A DNA stretch of 64,000 nt, taken from assembly GCF_007991215.1 (NCBI RefSeq), contig NZ_BJXX01000045.1:1-64000 (forward strand). The letters are read 5' to 3'. The DNA is from Aneurinibacillus danicus. Its GTDB lineage: Bacteria; Bacillota; Bacilli; Aneurinibacillales; Aneurinibacillaceae. The position numbers and the translations under genes were made by a program. Positions within the stretch are counted from its first letter, which is position 1; every line of letters starts with the position of its first letter. Under the pieces are notes generated by a model, which saw only the letters and a program-made list of their open reading frames with translations, was not told where the DNA came from and searched no databases. Below are positions 44,077 through 53,000 of the stretch, one piece after another.

Positions 44077-44631
44077 ATGTCGGAAAGGATGAACAGGAAC
44101 TCGATGATTGAAAAAACAATCACAAGCAAGTCGATATACGACGGGAAAATTATCAAAGTAAAAGTAGATGACGTAGAGTTGCCCAACGGTAAAACGGCGA
44201 AACGGGAAATCGTGACCCATCCGGGCGCGGTCGCGGTCATGGCGATTACAGAAGATGATCGAATGATTATGGTGCGGCAATTCCGCAAGCCGCTGGAGCG
44301 GATGCTGGTAGAGATTCCGGCCGGAAAACTGGAGCCGGGTGAAGAGCCGGAAGTATGTGCAGGACGTGAACTTCAGGAAGAAACCGGTTATACATACACC
44401 TCCCTGCATCATCAGGCATCTTTCTATACGTCACCGGGCTTTGCCGATGAAATTGTGCATCTTTACCGGGCAGAAGGAGTGGTACCCGGTAAAGCGCGGC
44501 CGGATGAAGATGAGTTTGTGGAGCTTTTGCATGTGACAAAGGAAGAAGCGCGTGATCTGATTGCTAGTGGCGACATTCGCGATGCGAAAACGATTCTGGC
44601 TGTGTACGCGTGGGAACTAGAGGCGAAATGA
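44077..44631 (+). CDS. nudF: ADP-ribose pyrophosphatase, NUDIX family
   Basis: This 184-residue protein contains the NUDIX box GKLEPGEEPEVCAGRELQEE at about residues 84-103, and an N-terminal swapped strand region typical of ADP-ribose pyrophosphatases. It hydrolyses ADP-ribose to AMP and ribose 5-phosphate. The start is ATG 44077 after AGAGAGGAAC. Its TGA overlaps the next ATG, and the gene order matches nudF (yqkG) in Bacillus. Confidence 0.9.
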   Translation: MSERMNRNSMIEKTITSKSIYDGKIIKVKVDDVELPNGKTAKREIVTHPGAVAVMAITEDDRMIMVRQFRKPLERMLVEIPAGKLEPGEEPEVCAGRELQEETGYTYTSLHHQASFYTSPGFADEIVHLYRAEGVVPGKARPDEDEFVELLHVTKEEARDLIASGDIRDAKTILAVYAWELEAK

Positions 44632-45827
44632 CGGCCTACATGAATGAATGTTTTGCCGATCTGCATATTCATATTGGGCGGACAATGTATAATCGTCCGG
44701 TAAAAATTACGGCATCCCGTACGCTTACTCTGACAAGCATCGTTGAAGAAGCGGTAAAGCGTAAAGGCATGCACATGGTCGGTATTATCGACTGCCATTC
44801 GCCCGAGGTGCAGGAAGAGATTGACGGACACCTGCAGACGGGACGGATGGAGGAACTTCCCGGTGGCGGCTACCGCTATGCCGCACCGGAAGGAGAAGTG
44901 ACGCTCATTGCCGGCGTTGAAGTAGAGCTTAAGGTAGGGCACGGACTGGCGCACTTCCTTGTCTATCTGCCGGACCGGACCGCGTTTGCCTCCTTTCGCG
45001 ATTGGTATCAGACAAAAGTTAAAAACATTCACCTCAGCACCCAGCGTATGTATACGGACATAGATACGCTTATTTCAAAGGCAGACAGGCTGGGCGGTAT
45101 CGTGATACCCGCTCACGCGTTTACGCCTCATAAAAGTGTCTATGGCGCATGTGTGGATAGCTTGTCTTCCGTGATTGCGGTGGAGCGATTTGCGGGGCTT
45201 GAATTGGGACTAAGTTCGGATTCAAACTTGGCCGATGGCATCGCAGAGCTTGGTCCTCTTACCTTTGTCACGAATTCGGATGCTCATTCCACCGCTAAAA
45301 TTGCGCGGGAATACCAGAATCTCTATGTAAAACGCGCTGATTTTACGGAACTGTGCTTAGCGCTAGGACGTAAGGAAGGTCGCCATATACGAGAGAATTA
45401 CGGTTTACACCCGCAGTTAGGCAAGTATTATCGAACACGCTGTACCAATTGCGAGGAACTGGTGGCGCAGACGGATACATCTCGCTGCCCGCATTGTGGC
45501 AAAGAAGGGAAAAAAGTTATCACGCGCGGCGTATACGAACGATTCCAGGAAATTTCAACACAGTCGCCTGCTACGCATCCGGCACATCGCCCGCCGTACC
45601 GATACCATATTCCTCTTGAGTTCGTGCCGGGGCTTGGCGCGGGCCGGATGAAAAAATTGCTGGCTGAATTCGGGACCGAGATGAACATTTTACACCATAC
45701 TTCGGTAGAGAAGCTCGCAGATGTGGTCGGTGCCGCCGTTGCAAAAGCGATTGACCGCAGCCGACGCGGCGATGTATCGTTTCTTGAAGGTGGAGCCGGC
45801 ATCTACGGAAAGATTTCGCTCGAGTAA
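44628..45827 (+). CDS. Endonuclease Q-like PHP-domain nuclease
   Basis: This 399-residue protein has a PHP metal-dependent hydrolase domain (FADLHIHIGR near the N-terminus, IIDCHSPEV, IPAHAFTPH and TNSDAHS). A four-Cys zinc ribbon follows (RCTNCEELVAQTDTSRCPHC, near residue 276), with a C-terminal helix-hairpin-helix (FVPGLGAGRMKKLLAEFG). This arrangement is that of endonuclease Q, which nicks DNA 5' of deaminated bases. The start is ATG 44628, coupled to nudF through ATGA. It is followed by the hairpin that covers the spoIIM ribosome site. Confidence 0.88.
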   Translation: MTAYMNECFADLHIHIGRTMYNRPVKITASRTLTLTSIVEEAVKRKGMHMVGIIDCHSPEVQEEIDGHLQTGRMEELPGGGYRYAAPEGEVTLIAGVEVELKVGHGLAHFLVYLPDRTAFASFRDWYQTKVKNIHLSTQRMYTDIDTLISKADRLGGIVIPAHAFTPHKSVYGACVDSLSSVIAVERFAGLELGLSSDSNLADGIAELGPLTFVTNSDAHSTAKIAREYQNLYVKRADFTELCLALGRKEGRHIRENYGLHPQLGKYYRTRCTNCEELVAQTDTSRCPHCGKEGKKVITRGVYERFQEISTQSPATHPAHRPPYRYHIPLEFVPGLGAGRMKKLLAEFGTEMNILHHTSVEKLADVVGAAVAKAIDRSRRGDVSFLEGGAGIYGKISLE

Positions 45828-45831
45828 TACG

Positions 45832-45879
45832 TCCCCCCTGTCCTACATATATATCGTGATAAGAGAAGGACAGGGGGGA
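45832..45879 (+). promoter_or_regulatory. 13-bp perfect hairpin burying the spoIIM ribosome site
   Basis: TCCCCCCTGTCCT (45832-45844) pairs perfectly with AGGACAGGGGGGA (45867-45879) around a 22-base AT-rich loop. The second arm contains the GGGGGG ribosome site for the TTG start at 45886. No T run follows, so it is not a standard terminator. Confidence 0.8.
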
Positions 45880-45885
45880 TTCCCA

Positions 45886-46545
45886 TTGGTAAGGAGTAAA
45901 CTTGGACAAACATTGCAGCAGAATGTACGGGAGAATTCGTCGCTCTACTTGTTTATCATTGTGCTGTTCATCATGGGAGTGGGGTTCGGCGCGGTTGTCG
46001 TCAACTCGCTTGGCCTGACGCAGAAGCAGGAACTGTTCATGTATGTCAGCCAGTTTTTTCACGAACTGAAAAACGACAATATTACCGACCCGCTGCGCAG
46101 CTTTCAAAGCTCGCTCGGTCATTATTTAAAATATGTAGGTTTCATGTGGATTCTTGGACTGTCCATTATCGGACTTCCGCTGATTCTTGTGATGGTATTT
46201 CTAAAAGGAGTTGTCGTCGGATTCACGGTCGGCTTTCTCGTCAACCAGCTGCAGTGGAAAGGTCTGTACTTTGCCGTGGTGTCCGTGCTTCCGCAAAATC
46301 TGCTGGTTATTCCTGCGGTTATCATCGTAGCAACTGCCGGCGTCTCATTCTCCTTGCATCTTGTGCAGTCCCGGTTTTTGAAGCGCGGTGGGGCACTATA
46401 TCCGCGTTTTCTCGTTTACAGTGCGTTAATTTTAATCATGGGAGGCGTCATGACGGCGGCTGCGGCCTTTGAAGCATTTATTTCTCCCGCATTGATGAAG
46501 CATGCCAGCATGACACTTTTAAAATTTATAATAATTATTATTTAA
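45886..46545 (+). CDS. spoIIM: Stage II sporulation protein M
   Basis: This 219-residue membrane protein matches SpoIIM, part of the SpoIIDMP complex that drives septal peptidoglycan removal and engulfment. It has about five membrane segments, a WILGLSIIGLPLILVMVFLKG segment and a long hydrophobic C-terminus ending in a run of Ile. The start is TTG 45886, seven bases after GGGGGG. The upstream hairpin would block it in read-through RNA. The last codons contain a Per-box-like sequence serving fur. Confidence 0.92.
   Translation: MVRSKLGQTLQQNVRENSSLYLFIIVLFIMGVGFGAVVVNSLGLTQKQELFMYVSQFFHELKNDNITDPLRSFQSSLGHYLKYVGFMWILGLSIIGLPLILVMVFLKGVVVGFTVGFLVNQLQWKGLYFAVVSVLPQNLLVIPAVIIVATAGVSFSLHLVQSRFLKRGGALYPRFLVYSALILIMGGVMTAAAAFEAFISPALMKHASMTLLKFIIIII
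46526..46540. promoter_or_regulatory. Per/Fur box-like operator for fur
   Basis: TTATAATAATTATTA matches 14 of the 14 defined positions but one of the PerR box TTATAATNATTATAA (a single mismatch). It matches the Fur core TGATAATNATTATCA with two mismatches. It lies 18 bp upstream of the fur -35. Confidence 0.6.
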
Positions 46546-46557
46546 TAAGAATTATAT

Positions 46558-46586
46558 TTGACTCCCTATTCCGGCTCCACTATAAT
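46558..46586 (+). promoter_or_regulatory. Sigma-A promoter of fur
   Basis: TTGACT (46558-46563), a 17-bp spacer and TATAAT (46581-46586) form a near-consensus promoter 35 bp before the fur ATG. Confidence 0.85.
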
Positions 46587-46620
46587 GAGGATGTAGGAAG
46601 CTGCTCGGGGAGGTCTTTTT

Positions 46621-47109
46621 ATGAGGGAAGAAAGAATTGATAAGATCAGACAGCAACTGCATGCGCACAGTTATAAGCTGACTCCGCAACGCGAAGCCAC
46701 GTTGCGTGTTCTGTTGGAGAACGAAGAAGACCACTTATCCGCCGAAGATGTCTATTTGCTCGTCAAAGAGAAGGCTCCTGAGATCGGTCTGGCTACCGTA
46801 TATCGTACGCTCGAATTAATGAGTGATTTGCATATTCTGCAGAAGATTAACTTTGGTGATGGGGTAGCTCGATACGAATTCCGCAGCGAAGACGCCGAGC
46901 ATCACCATCATCACTTGATTTGCGTTATGTGCGGTGCGGTGGATGAGATTCACGAAGACCTTCTTGGAGAGGTAGAGCAGGCGGTAAGCGATAAATTTAA
47001 ATTTCATATTCTCGATCATCGCTTATCTTTTCATGGCGTTTGTCACCGCTGCATTGATAAAGTGGATGCAAGTGAAATTGCCAACGTGAAAAGCAATATT
47101 CCAGGCTAA
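46621..47109 (+). CDS. fur: Ferric uptake regulator Fur
   Basis: This 162-residue protein has a winged-helix domain (LTPQREATLRVLL, IGLATVYRTLELM) and a C-terminal metal domain with HHHHHLICVMCGAVDEI and CHRCID, the Cys pairs of structural zinc. Position between spoIIM and xerD matches fur (yqkL) rather than perR or zur. With iron it represses iron-uptake genes. GGGGAGG lies before the ATG, and a near-consensus promoter and Per-like box precede it. Confidence 0.93.
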   Translation: MREERIDKIRQQLHAHSYKLTPQREATLRVLLENEEDHLSAEDVYLLVKEKAPEIGLATVYRTLELMSDLHILQKINFGDGVARYEFRSEDAEHHHHHLICVMCGAVDEIHEDLLGEVEQAVSDKFKFHILDHRLSFHGVCHRCIDKVDASEIANVKSNIPG

Positions 47110-47150
47110 GAAGCAGGGGCTCATGAGAGAGCCGCTGCTTTTTATATTTT
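47110..47150 (+). terminator. Terminator of fur
   Basis: An AAGCAG.GGCTC / GAGCC.GCTGCTT stem is followed by TTTTATATTTTTTTT. Confidence 0.8.
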
Positions 47151-47225
47151 TTTTAAATCCCGTGGTAAAACATAAGAATAGTAAGAGAAAGGCCATGGTG
47201 GCTTTATTGTGTTTTGCCTGCTTTC

Positions 47226-49313
47226 TTATTGTTTTGCTTTTTTCGCTGTTTGCCCCTCATCCGGTACTGCCGTAGCCGGATCATACGGTTTGTCCGTCGG
47301 TCCCAGCCCAACATACTTGTCGTATGCGTCATAAATGGCGCGGGCGATGCGACCGGCCGATGGTCCGCCGTATCCGCCTTCCGGAACGACAACGGCTACC
47401 GCCAGCTTCGGATTTTCGAGCGGCGCAAACGAGATGAATACCCCATTGTTGATTTCTTTGTATTTATGCCAATTGACCCCTTTTTCAAAATCAAGGGAAT
47501 CCGGCACATAAATATCCTGCTGAGATGTGCCTGTTTTTGCTGCTACACGGTACGGGAATCCGGCGAATACGCCTGCCGCCGTTCCGCCCTGCTGGGTAAC
47601 CATGCCCATTCCCTCATGCACGATACGCCAGTAGCTGTCCGGTTCATGTAGCTGGCTTAACACTTCTGATTTAAAAGACTTAATAACTTTACCGTTATTA
47701 TCCGTGATACGGTCAACCAATTGCGGCCGCATGCGCGTTCCTTTGTTGGCCAGCGTTGCCGCATATTGTGCAAGCTGCATTGTCGTGTATCGTCCCTGCT
47801 GACCGAAAGAAGCCTGTACCATGGCTGCCAGCGGGCCATAGCGTTCATTCATAACCAGGAAGTCTTCGCCGCCTGCCGATTCGCCCGGAAGGTCCACTCC
47901 GGTTTTTACTCCAAGGCCGAACGCATGGTAGTACTTCTGGTATACGCTTACTGAATTCTTCTTGTATTTCTGGCTTAGCAGCTTTCCGATGTTTGCCATA
48001 TACGTATTGGACGATTTTTGAATGGCCGTTTGCGGCGTCAGCATACCGTAGTTATGTCCGTTGTCATTGCGGACGACATCCCCGGCGCCGCCGTAACGGT
48101 ATGCACCGGGATCGGGCCAGTAGAAGGGGGCTATTCCTTCCGACAGACCCATTAATACAGTCGCAGGCTTGACAACGGAACCGGCCGGAACAACGGATGC
48201 AGGATGTTTGTAGTTCTCCATCTCCGCATCTTTGCCGGTTTTTGGCCGCACGTCATGCGGTGCACTGCGGATGGTACCGTTTGTAAACGAATATTTATTT
48301 TGTTCGTACGTTTCTTTGTCCGGACCGGATGTCCAGATATTCGGGTCATATTCGGGATAGCTGACCATAGCTACAATCTTTCCGGTTTTCACTTCCATCG
48401 CTACGGCGTATGCATTTTTTGCATAGTAGGCGTTACGGCCGGTGGCGCGCAGCTTCGGCAGGAAGTTCTTAATAAAATCGCGTGTCTCAAGTTGTACCCG
48501 CTGGTCAATCGTCAAGTACAGGTTACTTCCCCGCTTAGGCGGCACTTCTTTAATTTGCTGAAGAATGGTTTGATCCGCCGCTACCTGATACATACGGTAG
48601 CCGTTTTCTCCGCGCAAATCTTCCTCATAACTCCGCTCGATGCCTTCGTAACCGACCATCTGGTTTGGCAGATAGATGTCTTTATTCTTTCGATAGTACT
48701 CGATTCCTTGATTATCTGCTACGTTAAACGGTCGTACATAACCGATGGCCTGCACCGCCACCTGTTTTTTGTCGTATTCCCGAATGGGCTTGGTTACGAC
48801 GGATACGCCGTCAAGTTCATTACGGTGCTCTGCCAGGTAGGCGATTTCTTTCTGGGATAAATCGTACTTCAAGTCTTTTTCGAGAAATTTCAATGTCATG
48901 CGTGCCGTTTTTTCGACTTTGCCGTTTTTGTATTCGTAGCCGACATCCATTTTTTTCAGCAAATCTTCCTTGGTAGTGCCGGACAGAATTTTTTCCAGTT
49001 TGGTGACAAGGCTTATGTAGTAGTCTTTGTCCATATAGTCTTTTTCCTGAAAAACGGCAGTAAAAGAGCCGCGGCTATGCACAATAAGATTACCGTTTTT
49101 ATCGTAGATATTACCGCGCAGGGCCGGGATCGGAACTTTCTTGTCAGATTTAGCGGTCGCTTTCTGCTCGTATTCTTCGCCATCTATAATCTGTACGTAC
49201 GATAGGCGGAAAATAATGGCGGCGAACACGAGAAATACAAGTAAGAGCAGCAAATTTAGACGATTGAATACTTGCCTGGTTCGGCTGTTTTCTTTTTCTT
49301 CGTGAGTGTACAT
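47226..49313 (-). CDS. Class B penicillin-binding protein (PBP2-like transpeptidase)
   Basis: This 695-residue protein has an N-terminal membrane anchor (about residues 21-42) and a PBP dimerisation domain beginning ALRGNIYDKNGNLI. The transpeptidase domain has the active-site SxxK in PAGSVVKPAT, SxN in KSSNTYM and KTGT in VAAKTGTSQ. It crosslinks peptidoglycan, in the elongation or sporulation type of the class. It lies alone on the minus strand between fur and yqzK, where Bacillus subtilis has no such gene. Confidence 0.93.
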   Translation of the reverse strand: MYTHEEKENSRTRQVFNRLNLLLLLVFLVFAAIIFRLSYVQIIDGEEYEQKATAKSDKKVPIPALRGNIYDKNGNLIVHSRGSFTAVFQEKDYMDKDYYISLVTKLEKILSGTTKEDLLKKMDVGYEYKNGKVEKTARMTLKFLEKDLKYDLSQKEIAYLAEHRNELDGVSVVTKPIREYDKKQVAVQAIGYVRPFNVADNQGIEYYRKNKDIYLPNQMVGYEGIERSYEEDLRGENGYRMYQVAADQTILQQIKEVPPKRGSNLYLTIDQRVQLETRDFIKNFLPKLRATGRNAYYAKNAYAVAMEVKTGKIVAMVSYPEYDPNIWTSGPDKETYEQNKYSFTNGTIRSAPHDVRPKTGKDAEMENYKHPASVVPAGSVVKPATVLMGLSEGIAPFYWPDPGAYRYGGAGDVVRNDNGHNYGMLTPQTAIQKSSNTYMANIGKLLSQKYKKNSVSVYQKYYHAFGLGVKTGVDLPGESAGGEDFLVMNERYGPLAAMVQASFGQQGRYTTMQLAQYAATLANKGTRMRPQLVDRITDNNGKVIKSFKSEVLSQLHEPDSYWRIVHEGMGMVTQQGGTAAGVFAGFPYRVAAKTGTSQQDIYVPDSLDFEKGVNWHKYKEINNGVFISFAPLENPKLAVAVVVPEGGYGGPSAGRIARAIYDAYDKYVGLGPTDKPYDPATAVPDEGQTAKKAKQ

Positions 49314-49460
49314 CGGTTGACCACACCTTGCCGTGAGTTTAATCCAAAAATAGATTGTATCATGTGAAACACAAATTGAAAATGAACAAAAGGTATAAAA
49401 TTTTCATAGAAGGAATAGGCTTGAAGAGAGGCATACCGGAATTAAGAAAGGAGAAAAAAT

Positions 49461-49697
49461 ATGTTTATTCCATACAACCGTGTTATGGACGCTATCAGGC
49501 TGCTTGCCATTTTCATTTTTTGCACGTTTGTGTTTTATACGGTGATTACATATGTGAGCGATGCGATAAAACCGGCTGAGCCGTACAAAGAACCCCAGGG
49601 TAAAGCCATGAAAGTAATGAAGCATACATCCACATTCGAAGGTACGTACGAAGAAATGAAACAGCGCCTCTTTGATTTCTACTGGTATGGGGAATAA
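49461..49697 (+). CDS. yqzK: DUF4227 small membrane protein, YqzK-like
   Basis: This 78-residue protein has one membrane helix (about residues 10-32) and a C-terminal FEGTYEEMKQRLFDFYWYGE segment of the DUF4227 family. The place directly before xerD matches yqzK. GAAAGGAG precedes the ATG. Function is unknown. Confidence 0.85.
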   Translation: MFIPYNRVMDAIRLLAIFIFCTFVFYTVITYVSDAIKPAEPYKEPQGKAMKVMKHTSTFEGTYEEMKQRLFDFYWYGE

Positions 49698-49804
49698 TTT
49701 TTTGTCTATGAGCAGGAAACGAGAGAACATTGTGGAATAAAGTAATTAAAGAATAGGTATGGATAACATTTATAGAGAAGATTGGATGTTGAGGAGATTA
49801 AGAG

Positions 49805-50692
49805 ATGAAAGAGTTAATTACCCAATTTATCCATTATTTAACAGTGGAAAGAGGGTTAGCGAAGAATACGCTGGAGTCGTACCAGCGGGACCTTCATGCA
49901 TACTGCGCCTACTTAAGCCGTGAGGGTATTACGGATTTAAATGGGACAAGCCGCATGCAGATTATGGGTTATTTGCTTTATCTTCAGGAGCAAGGACGTG
50001 CGACGGCGACATTGTCCCGTAATTTGGCTTCTATTCGTGCGTTTTATCAATTTTTACTGCGAGAAAAATTTATTGATAAAGATCCGAGTGTAAATCTGGA
50101 ATCTCCGAAAATTGAAAAAAAGCTGCCGCAGGTGTTGTCGGTAGTGGAAGTGGAAACACTATTGAACGGACCGGATACACGTCTTGCTTCGGGTATGCGC
50201 GACAAAGCGATGCTTGAACTTTTGTATGCGACAGGTATCCGTGTATCGGAACTTGTATCGCTTAATCTATCCGATGTGAATTTAAATATGGGCTTTATTA
50301 AATGTTTCGGTAAAGGATCGAAAGAGAGGATCATTCCGCTTGGACGCCTTGCGATTGAAGGCGTAAGCCGTTATCTGGAGCGCGGTCGGCCGATGCTCAA
50401 GAAGCGGGGGCAGGAAGAGGCGCTGTTTTTAAACCATCATGGCCGTCGCTTGTCCCGGCAGGGATTCTGGAAGATTATTAAGAAATACGCTCAGTTGGCC
50501 AATAGCCACAAAGAGATTACGCCGCATACGCTTCGTCACTCGTTTGCGACGCATCTGCTGGAGAATGGAGCTGATCTCCGTTCCGTGCAGGAAATGCTCG
50601 GGCATGCCGACATTTCGACCACTCAAATTTATACGCATGTTACACGCTCACGTCTGAAAGAGGTGTACGCCAAGGCCCATCCGCGGGCATAA
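49805..50692 (+). CDS. xerD: Tyrosine recombinase XerD
   Basis: This 295-residue recombinase has the N-terminal SAM-like DNA-binding domain ([19 protein letters not shown]) and the catalytic residues Arg in [12 protein letters not shown], Lys in [13 protein letters not shown], and [20 protein letters not shown]. The nucleophile Tyr is in TTQIYTHV. With XerC it resolves chromosome dimers at dif. Its place upstream of deoB matches ripX/xerD of Bacillus. Confidence 0.95.
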   Translation: MKELITQFIHYLTVERGLAKNTLESYQRDLHAYCAYLSREGITDLNGTSRMQIMGYLLYLQEQGRATATLSRNLASIRAFYQFLLREKFIDKDPSVNLESPKIEKKLPQVLSVVEVETLLNGPDTRLASGMRDKAMLELLYATGIRVSELVSLNLSDVNLNMGFIKCFGKGSKERIIPLGRLAIEGVSRYLERGRPMLKKRGQEEALFLNHHGRRLSRQGFWKIIKKYAQLANSHKEITPHTLRHSFATHLLENGADLRSVQEMLGHADISTTQIYTHVTRSRLKEVYAKAHPRA

Positions 50693-50776
50693 AAAGAGGT
50701 ACTTCGGGGTAATGTTTGAAGTGCCTTCCTTATTTTCAGTAAAAGATGTGAGGAAAGAAATTGGAGGTTAGAACAG

Positions 50777-51958
50777 ATGAAGCGATTTAAGCGGATATTT
50801 CTAATCGTGTTAGATAGCGTTGGCATCGGCGAGCTGCCGGACGCGAAAGAGTATAATGACGAAGGGGCGCATACGCTCGGCCATATTGCTGAGAAGATGG
50901 GCGGTTTGAACGTACCGAATCTGGCCGGACTTGGACTTGGGCATATCGAGCGGCTCCAAGGTGTTTCCGCCGATGCGCCACCTATGGCCGCTTTCGGCAA
51001 AATGAGAGAGATTTCGCTTGGCAAAGATACGACGACCGGTCACTGGGAGATTATGGGGCTTCGTGTAGAGACGCCGTTCAAAACGTGGCCAAACGGATTC
51101 CCCGACAGTCTGCTGGGACCGTTCTCTGAGAAAATCGGGCGCGGTGTGTTGGGCAACAAGCCTGCCTCCGGCACGGAGATTATCGAAGAGCTCGGCGAAG
51201 AGCACATGAAGACGGGGGACGTAATCGTCTATACATCAGCGGACAGCGTATTCCAGGTCGCGGCGCATGAAGAAGTGGTACCGCTTGAGGAATTGTATAA
51301 AATTTGCCAGGTTGCGCGTGAGCTCACGCTTGAGGATGAGCACTCCGTCGTACGCGTTATCGCCCGTCCGTTTGTCGGCGAGCCTGGCCATTTTACCCGT
51401 ACGGCTAACCGGCGTGACTTCTCGGTATCCCCTCCGGGCAAGACCGTAATGAATTTTCTGAAGGAAGCGGGTTTAGATTCCATTGCTATCGGTAAAATCT
51501 CGGATATTTATGCGGGACAAGGGGTAACCGAATCCATCAAGACGAAGTCGAATATGGATGGCGTGGACAAATTGCTGGGTACGATGAAAAAAGATTTCAC
51601 AGGTCTTTCGTTTGTCAATCTGGTCGACTTTGACGCGCTGTATGGCCACCGCCGCAATCCAATCGGCTACGGCGAAGCGCTCGAAGAGTTCGATGCCCGT
51701 CTTCCGGAAATTCTCGATGCGTTGACAGAAGAGGATCTGTTAATCATTACGGCGGATCATGGTAACGATCCGGTACACCACGGTACGGATCACACCCGCG
51801 AATATGTGCCGCTGCTCGTATACCATAAGGGGCTTACAGGCGGAAAGGCGCTTGGTATACGCGAGACTTTTGCCGATATCGGCGCCACAATTGCGGATAA
51901 TTTCGAAGTGACTCAACCGCGTTTCGGCACAAGCTTTTTGAAACAAATTACCGAGTAA
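50777..51958 (+). CDS. deoB: Phosphopentomutase
   Basis: This 393-residue metalloenzyme of the alkaline phosphatase fold has [14 protein letters not shown] with the first metal ligand, [10 protein letters not shown] holding the phosphorylated Thr, and the metal-binding [12 protein letters not shown] and TADHGNDP blocks. It interconverts (deoxy)ribose 1- and 5-phosphates and supports the nucleoside phosphorylase encoded 24 bp downstream. TTGGAGGTTAG precedes the ATG. Confidence 0.96.
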   Translation: MKRFKRIFLIVLDSVGIGELPDAKEYNDEGAHTLGHIAEKMGGLNVPNLAGLGLGHIERLQGVSADAPPMAAFGKMREISLGKDTTTGHWEIMGLRVETPFKTWPNGFPDSLLGPFSEKIGRGVLGNKPASGTEIIEELGEEHMKTGDVIVYTSADSVFQVAAHEEVVPLEELYKICQVARELTLEDEHSVVRVIARPFVGEPGHFTRTANRRDFSVSPPGKTVMNFLKEAGLDSIAIGKISDIYAGQGVTESIKTKSNMDGVDKLLGTMKKDFTGLSFVNLVDFDALYGHRRNPIGYGEALEEFDARLPEILDALTEEDLLIITADHGNDPVHHGTDHTREYVPLLVYHKGLTGGKALGIRETFADIGATIADNFEVTQPRFGTSFLKQITE

Positions 51959-51982
51959 TAAAGTCTGCGGGAGGTAGATAGG

Positions 51983-52801
51983 ATGTCGATAGCAGCACAC
52001 ATTGCAGAAGTCCAGGCTTATATCGCAAGCAAGACAGATGCAAAACCGGAAATTGGCTTGATTCTTGGATCCGGTCTGGGTGTACTGGCGGATGAAATTG
52101 AGAATCCGACCGTAATTCCGTACGGAGACATTCCGCATTTTCCGGTGTCTACCGTGGAAGGTCATAAAGGCCAATTGGTCATCGGTACGCTGGAGGACAA
52201 GCCTGTGGTGGCAATGCAAGGCCGCTTTCATTATTATGAAGGGCACGGGCTTGAGGCCGTTACGTTTCCCGTGCGTGTCATGAAAGCGATCGGCGTCGAC
52301 AAAATCATTGTCACGAATGCAGCCGGCGGGGTGAATGAAAGCTATCGCCCCGGTGATTTAATGCTAATTAAAGACCATATTAATCTTACCGGCCAGAACC
52401 CGCTTATCGGGCCGAATGACCAGGAGATGGGTGTGCGTTTCCCGGATATGTCTACTGCCTACTGTCCGGATCTGCGTGCGATTGCGCGTAATGCGGCCGA
52501 GCAGAACGGTATTCAAGTACAGGAAGGCGTTTATGTGGGAATGCTGGGTCCAAGCTATGAAACCCCGGCAGAAATCCGCATGCTGCGCATTCTGGGTGGT
52601 GATGCGGTCGGAATGTCTACCGTGCCGGAAGTAATCGTGGCGCGTCATGCTGGTATCCGTGTGCTTGGCATCTCCTGCATTAGCAATATGGCGGCCGGTA
52701 TCTTGCCGCAGCCGTTGTCACACGACGAGGTAATGGAGACAGCGGAGAAAGTGAAGCATACGTTCTTAACGCTAGTCAAAGCCGTGATTACGAAAATGTA
52801 G
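51983..52801 (+). CDS. punA: Purine nucleoside phosphorylase (trimeric type)
   Basis: This 272-residue enzyme has LGSGLGVLADEI (phosphate loop), the QGRFHYYEGH motif, TNAAGGVN, and MLGPSYETPAEIRM followed by the VGMSTVPEVIVARH block of the trimeric, guanosine/inosine-specific family. It phosphorolyses purine nucleosides to base and ribose 1-phosphate, which DeoB then isomerises. A strong terminator follows. Confidence 0.95.
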   Translation: MSIAAHIAEVQAYIASKTDAKPEIGLILGSGLGVLADEIENPTVIPYGDIPHFPVSTVEGHKGQLVIGTLEDKPVVAMQGRFHYYEGHGLEAVTFPVRVMKAIGVDKIIVTNAAGGVNESYRPGDLMLIKDHINLTGQNPLIGPNDQEMGVRFPDMSTAYCPDLRAIARNAAEQNGIQVQEGVYVGMLGPSYETPAEIRMLRILGGDAVGMSTVPEVIVARHAGIRVLGISCISNMAAGILPQPLSHDEVMETAEKVKHTFLTLVKAVITKM

Positions 52802-52811
52802 AAGTATTCAG

Positions 52812-52848
52812 AAAAAGCCTGAAACAACATGTTGTTTCAGGCTTTTTC
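52812..52848 (+). terminator. Terminator of deoB-punA
   Basis: A perfect 17-bp stem (AAAAAGCCTGAAACAAC with its complement) closes with a T run and abuts a remnant of the dispersed repeat. Confidence 0.93.
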
Positions 52849-52849
52849 T

Positions 52850-52896
52850 GTGAAAATCGTGAGAAAAGAAGGAGAGAATGTCATGGTGGTTCTGTA
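52850..52896. repeat. Dispersed hairpin repeat, internally deleted copy
   Basis: The left end CTGTGAAAATCGTGAGAAAA is joined almost directly to the other end (CATGGTGGTTCTGTAT). The arms and core are missing. Confidence 0.6.
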
Positions 52897-52913
52897 TAAA
52901 TAATACGAAAAAC

Positions 52914-52934
52914 GTATATTTTTTTAAAATATAC
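52914..52934. promoter_or_regulatory. 21-bp perfect palindrome before the oligopeptide operon
   Basis: GTATATTTT and AAAATATAC flank a central TTT, 67 bp before the GTG of the binding-protein gene. It overlaps a TATACT that could be a -10 element. Confidence 0.5.
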
Positions 52935-53000
52935 TGATAAAATCGCAGCATAGAAATTCCGAATAGCCATTCGTTTTAAGATGTAAGGAGGTCAATTGCT

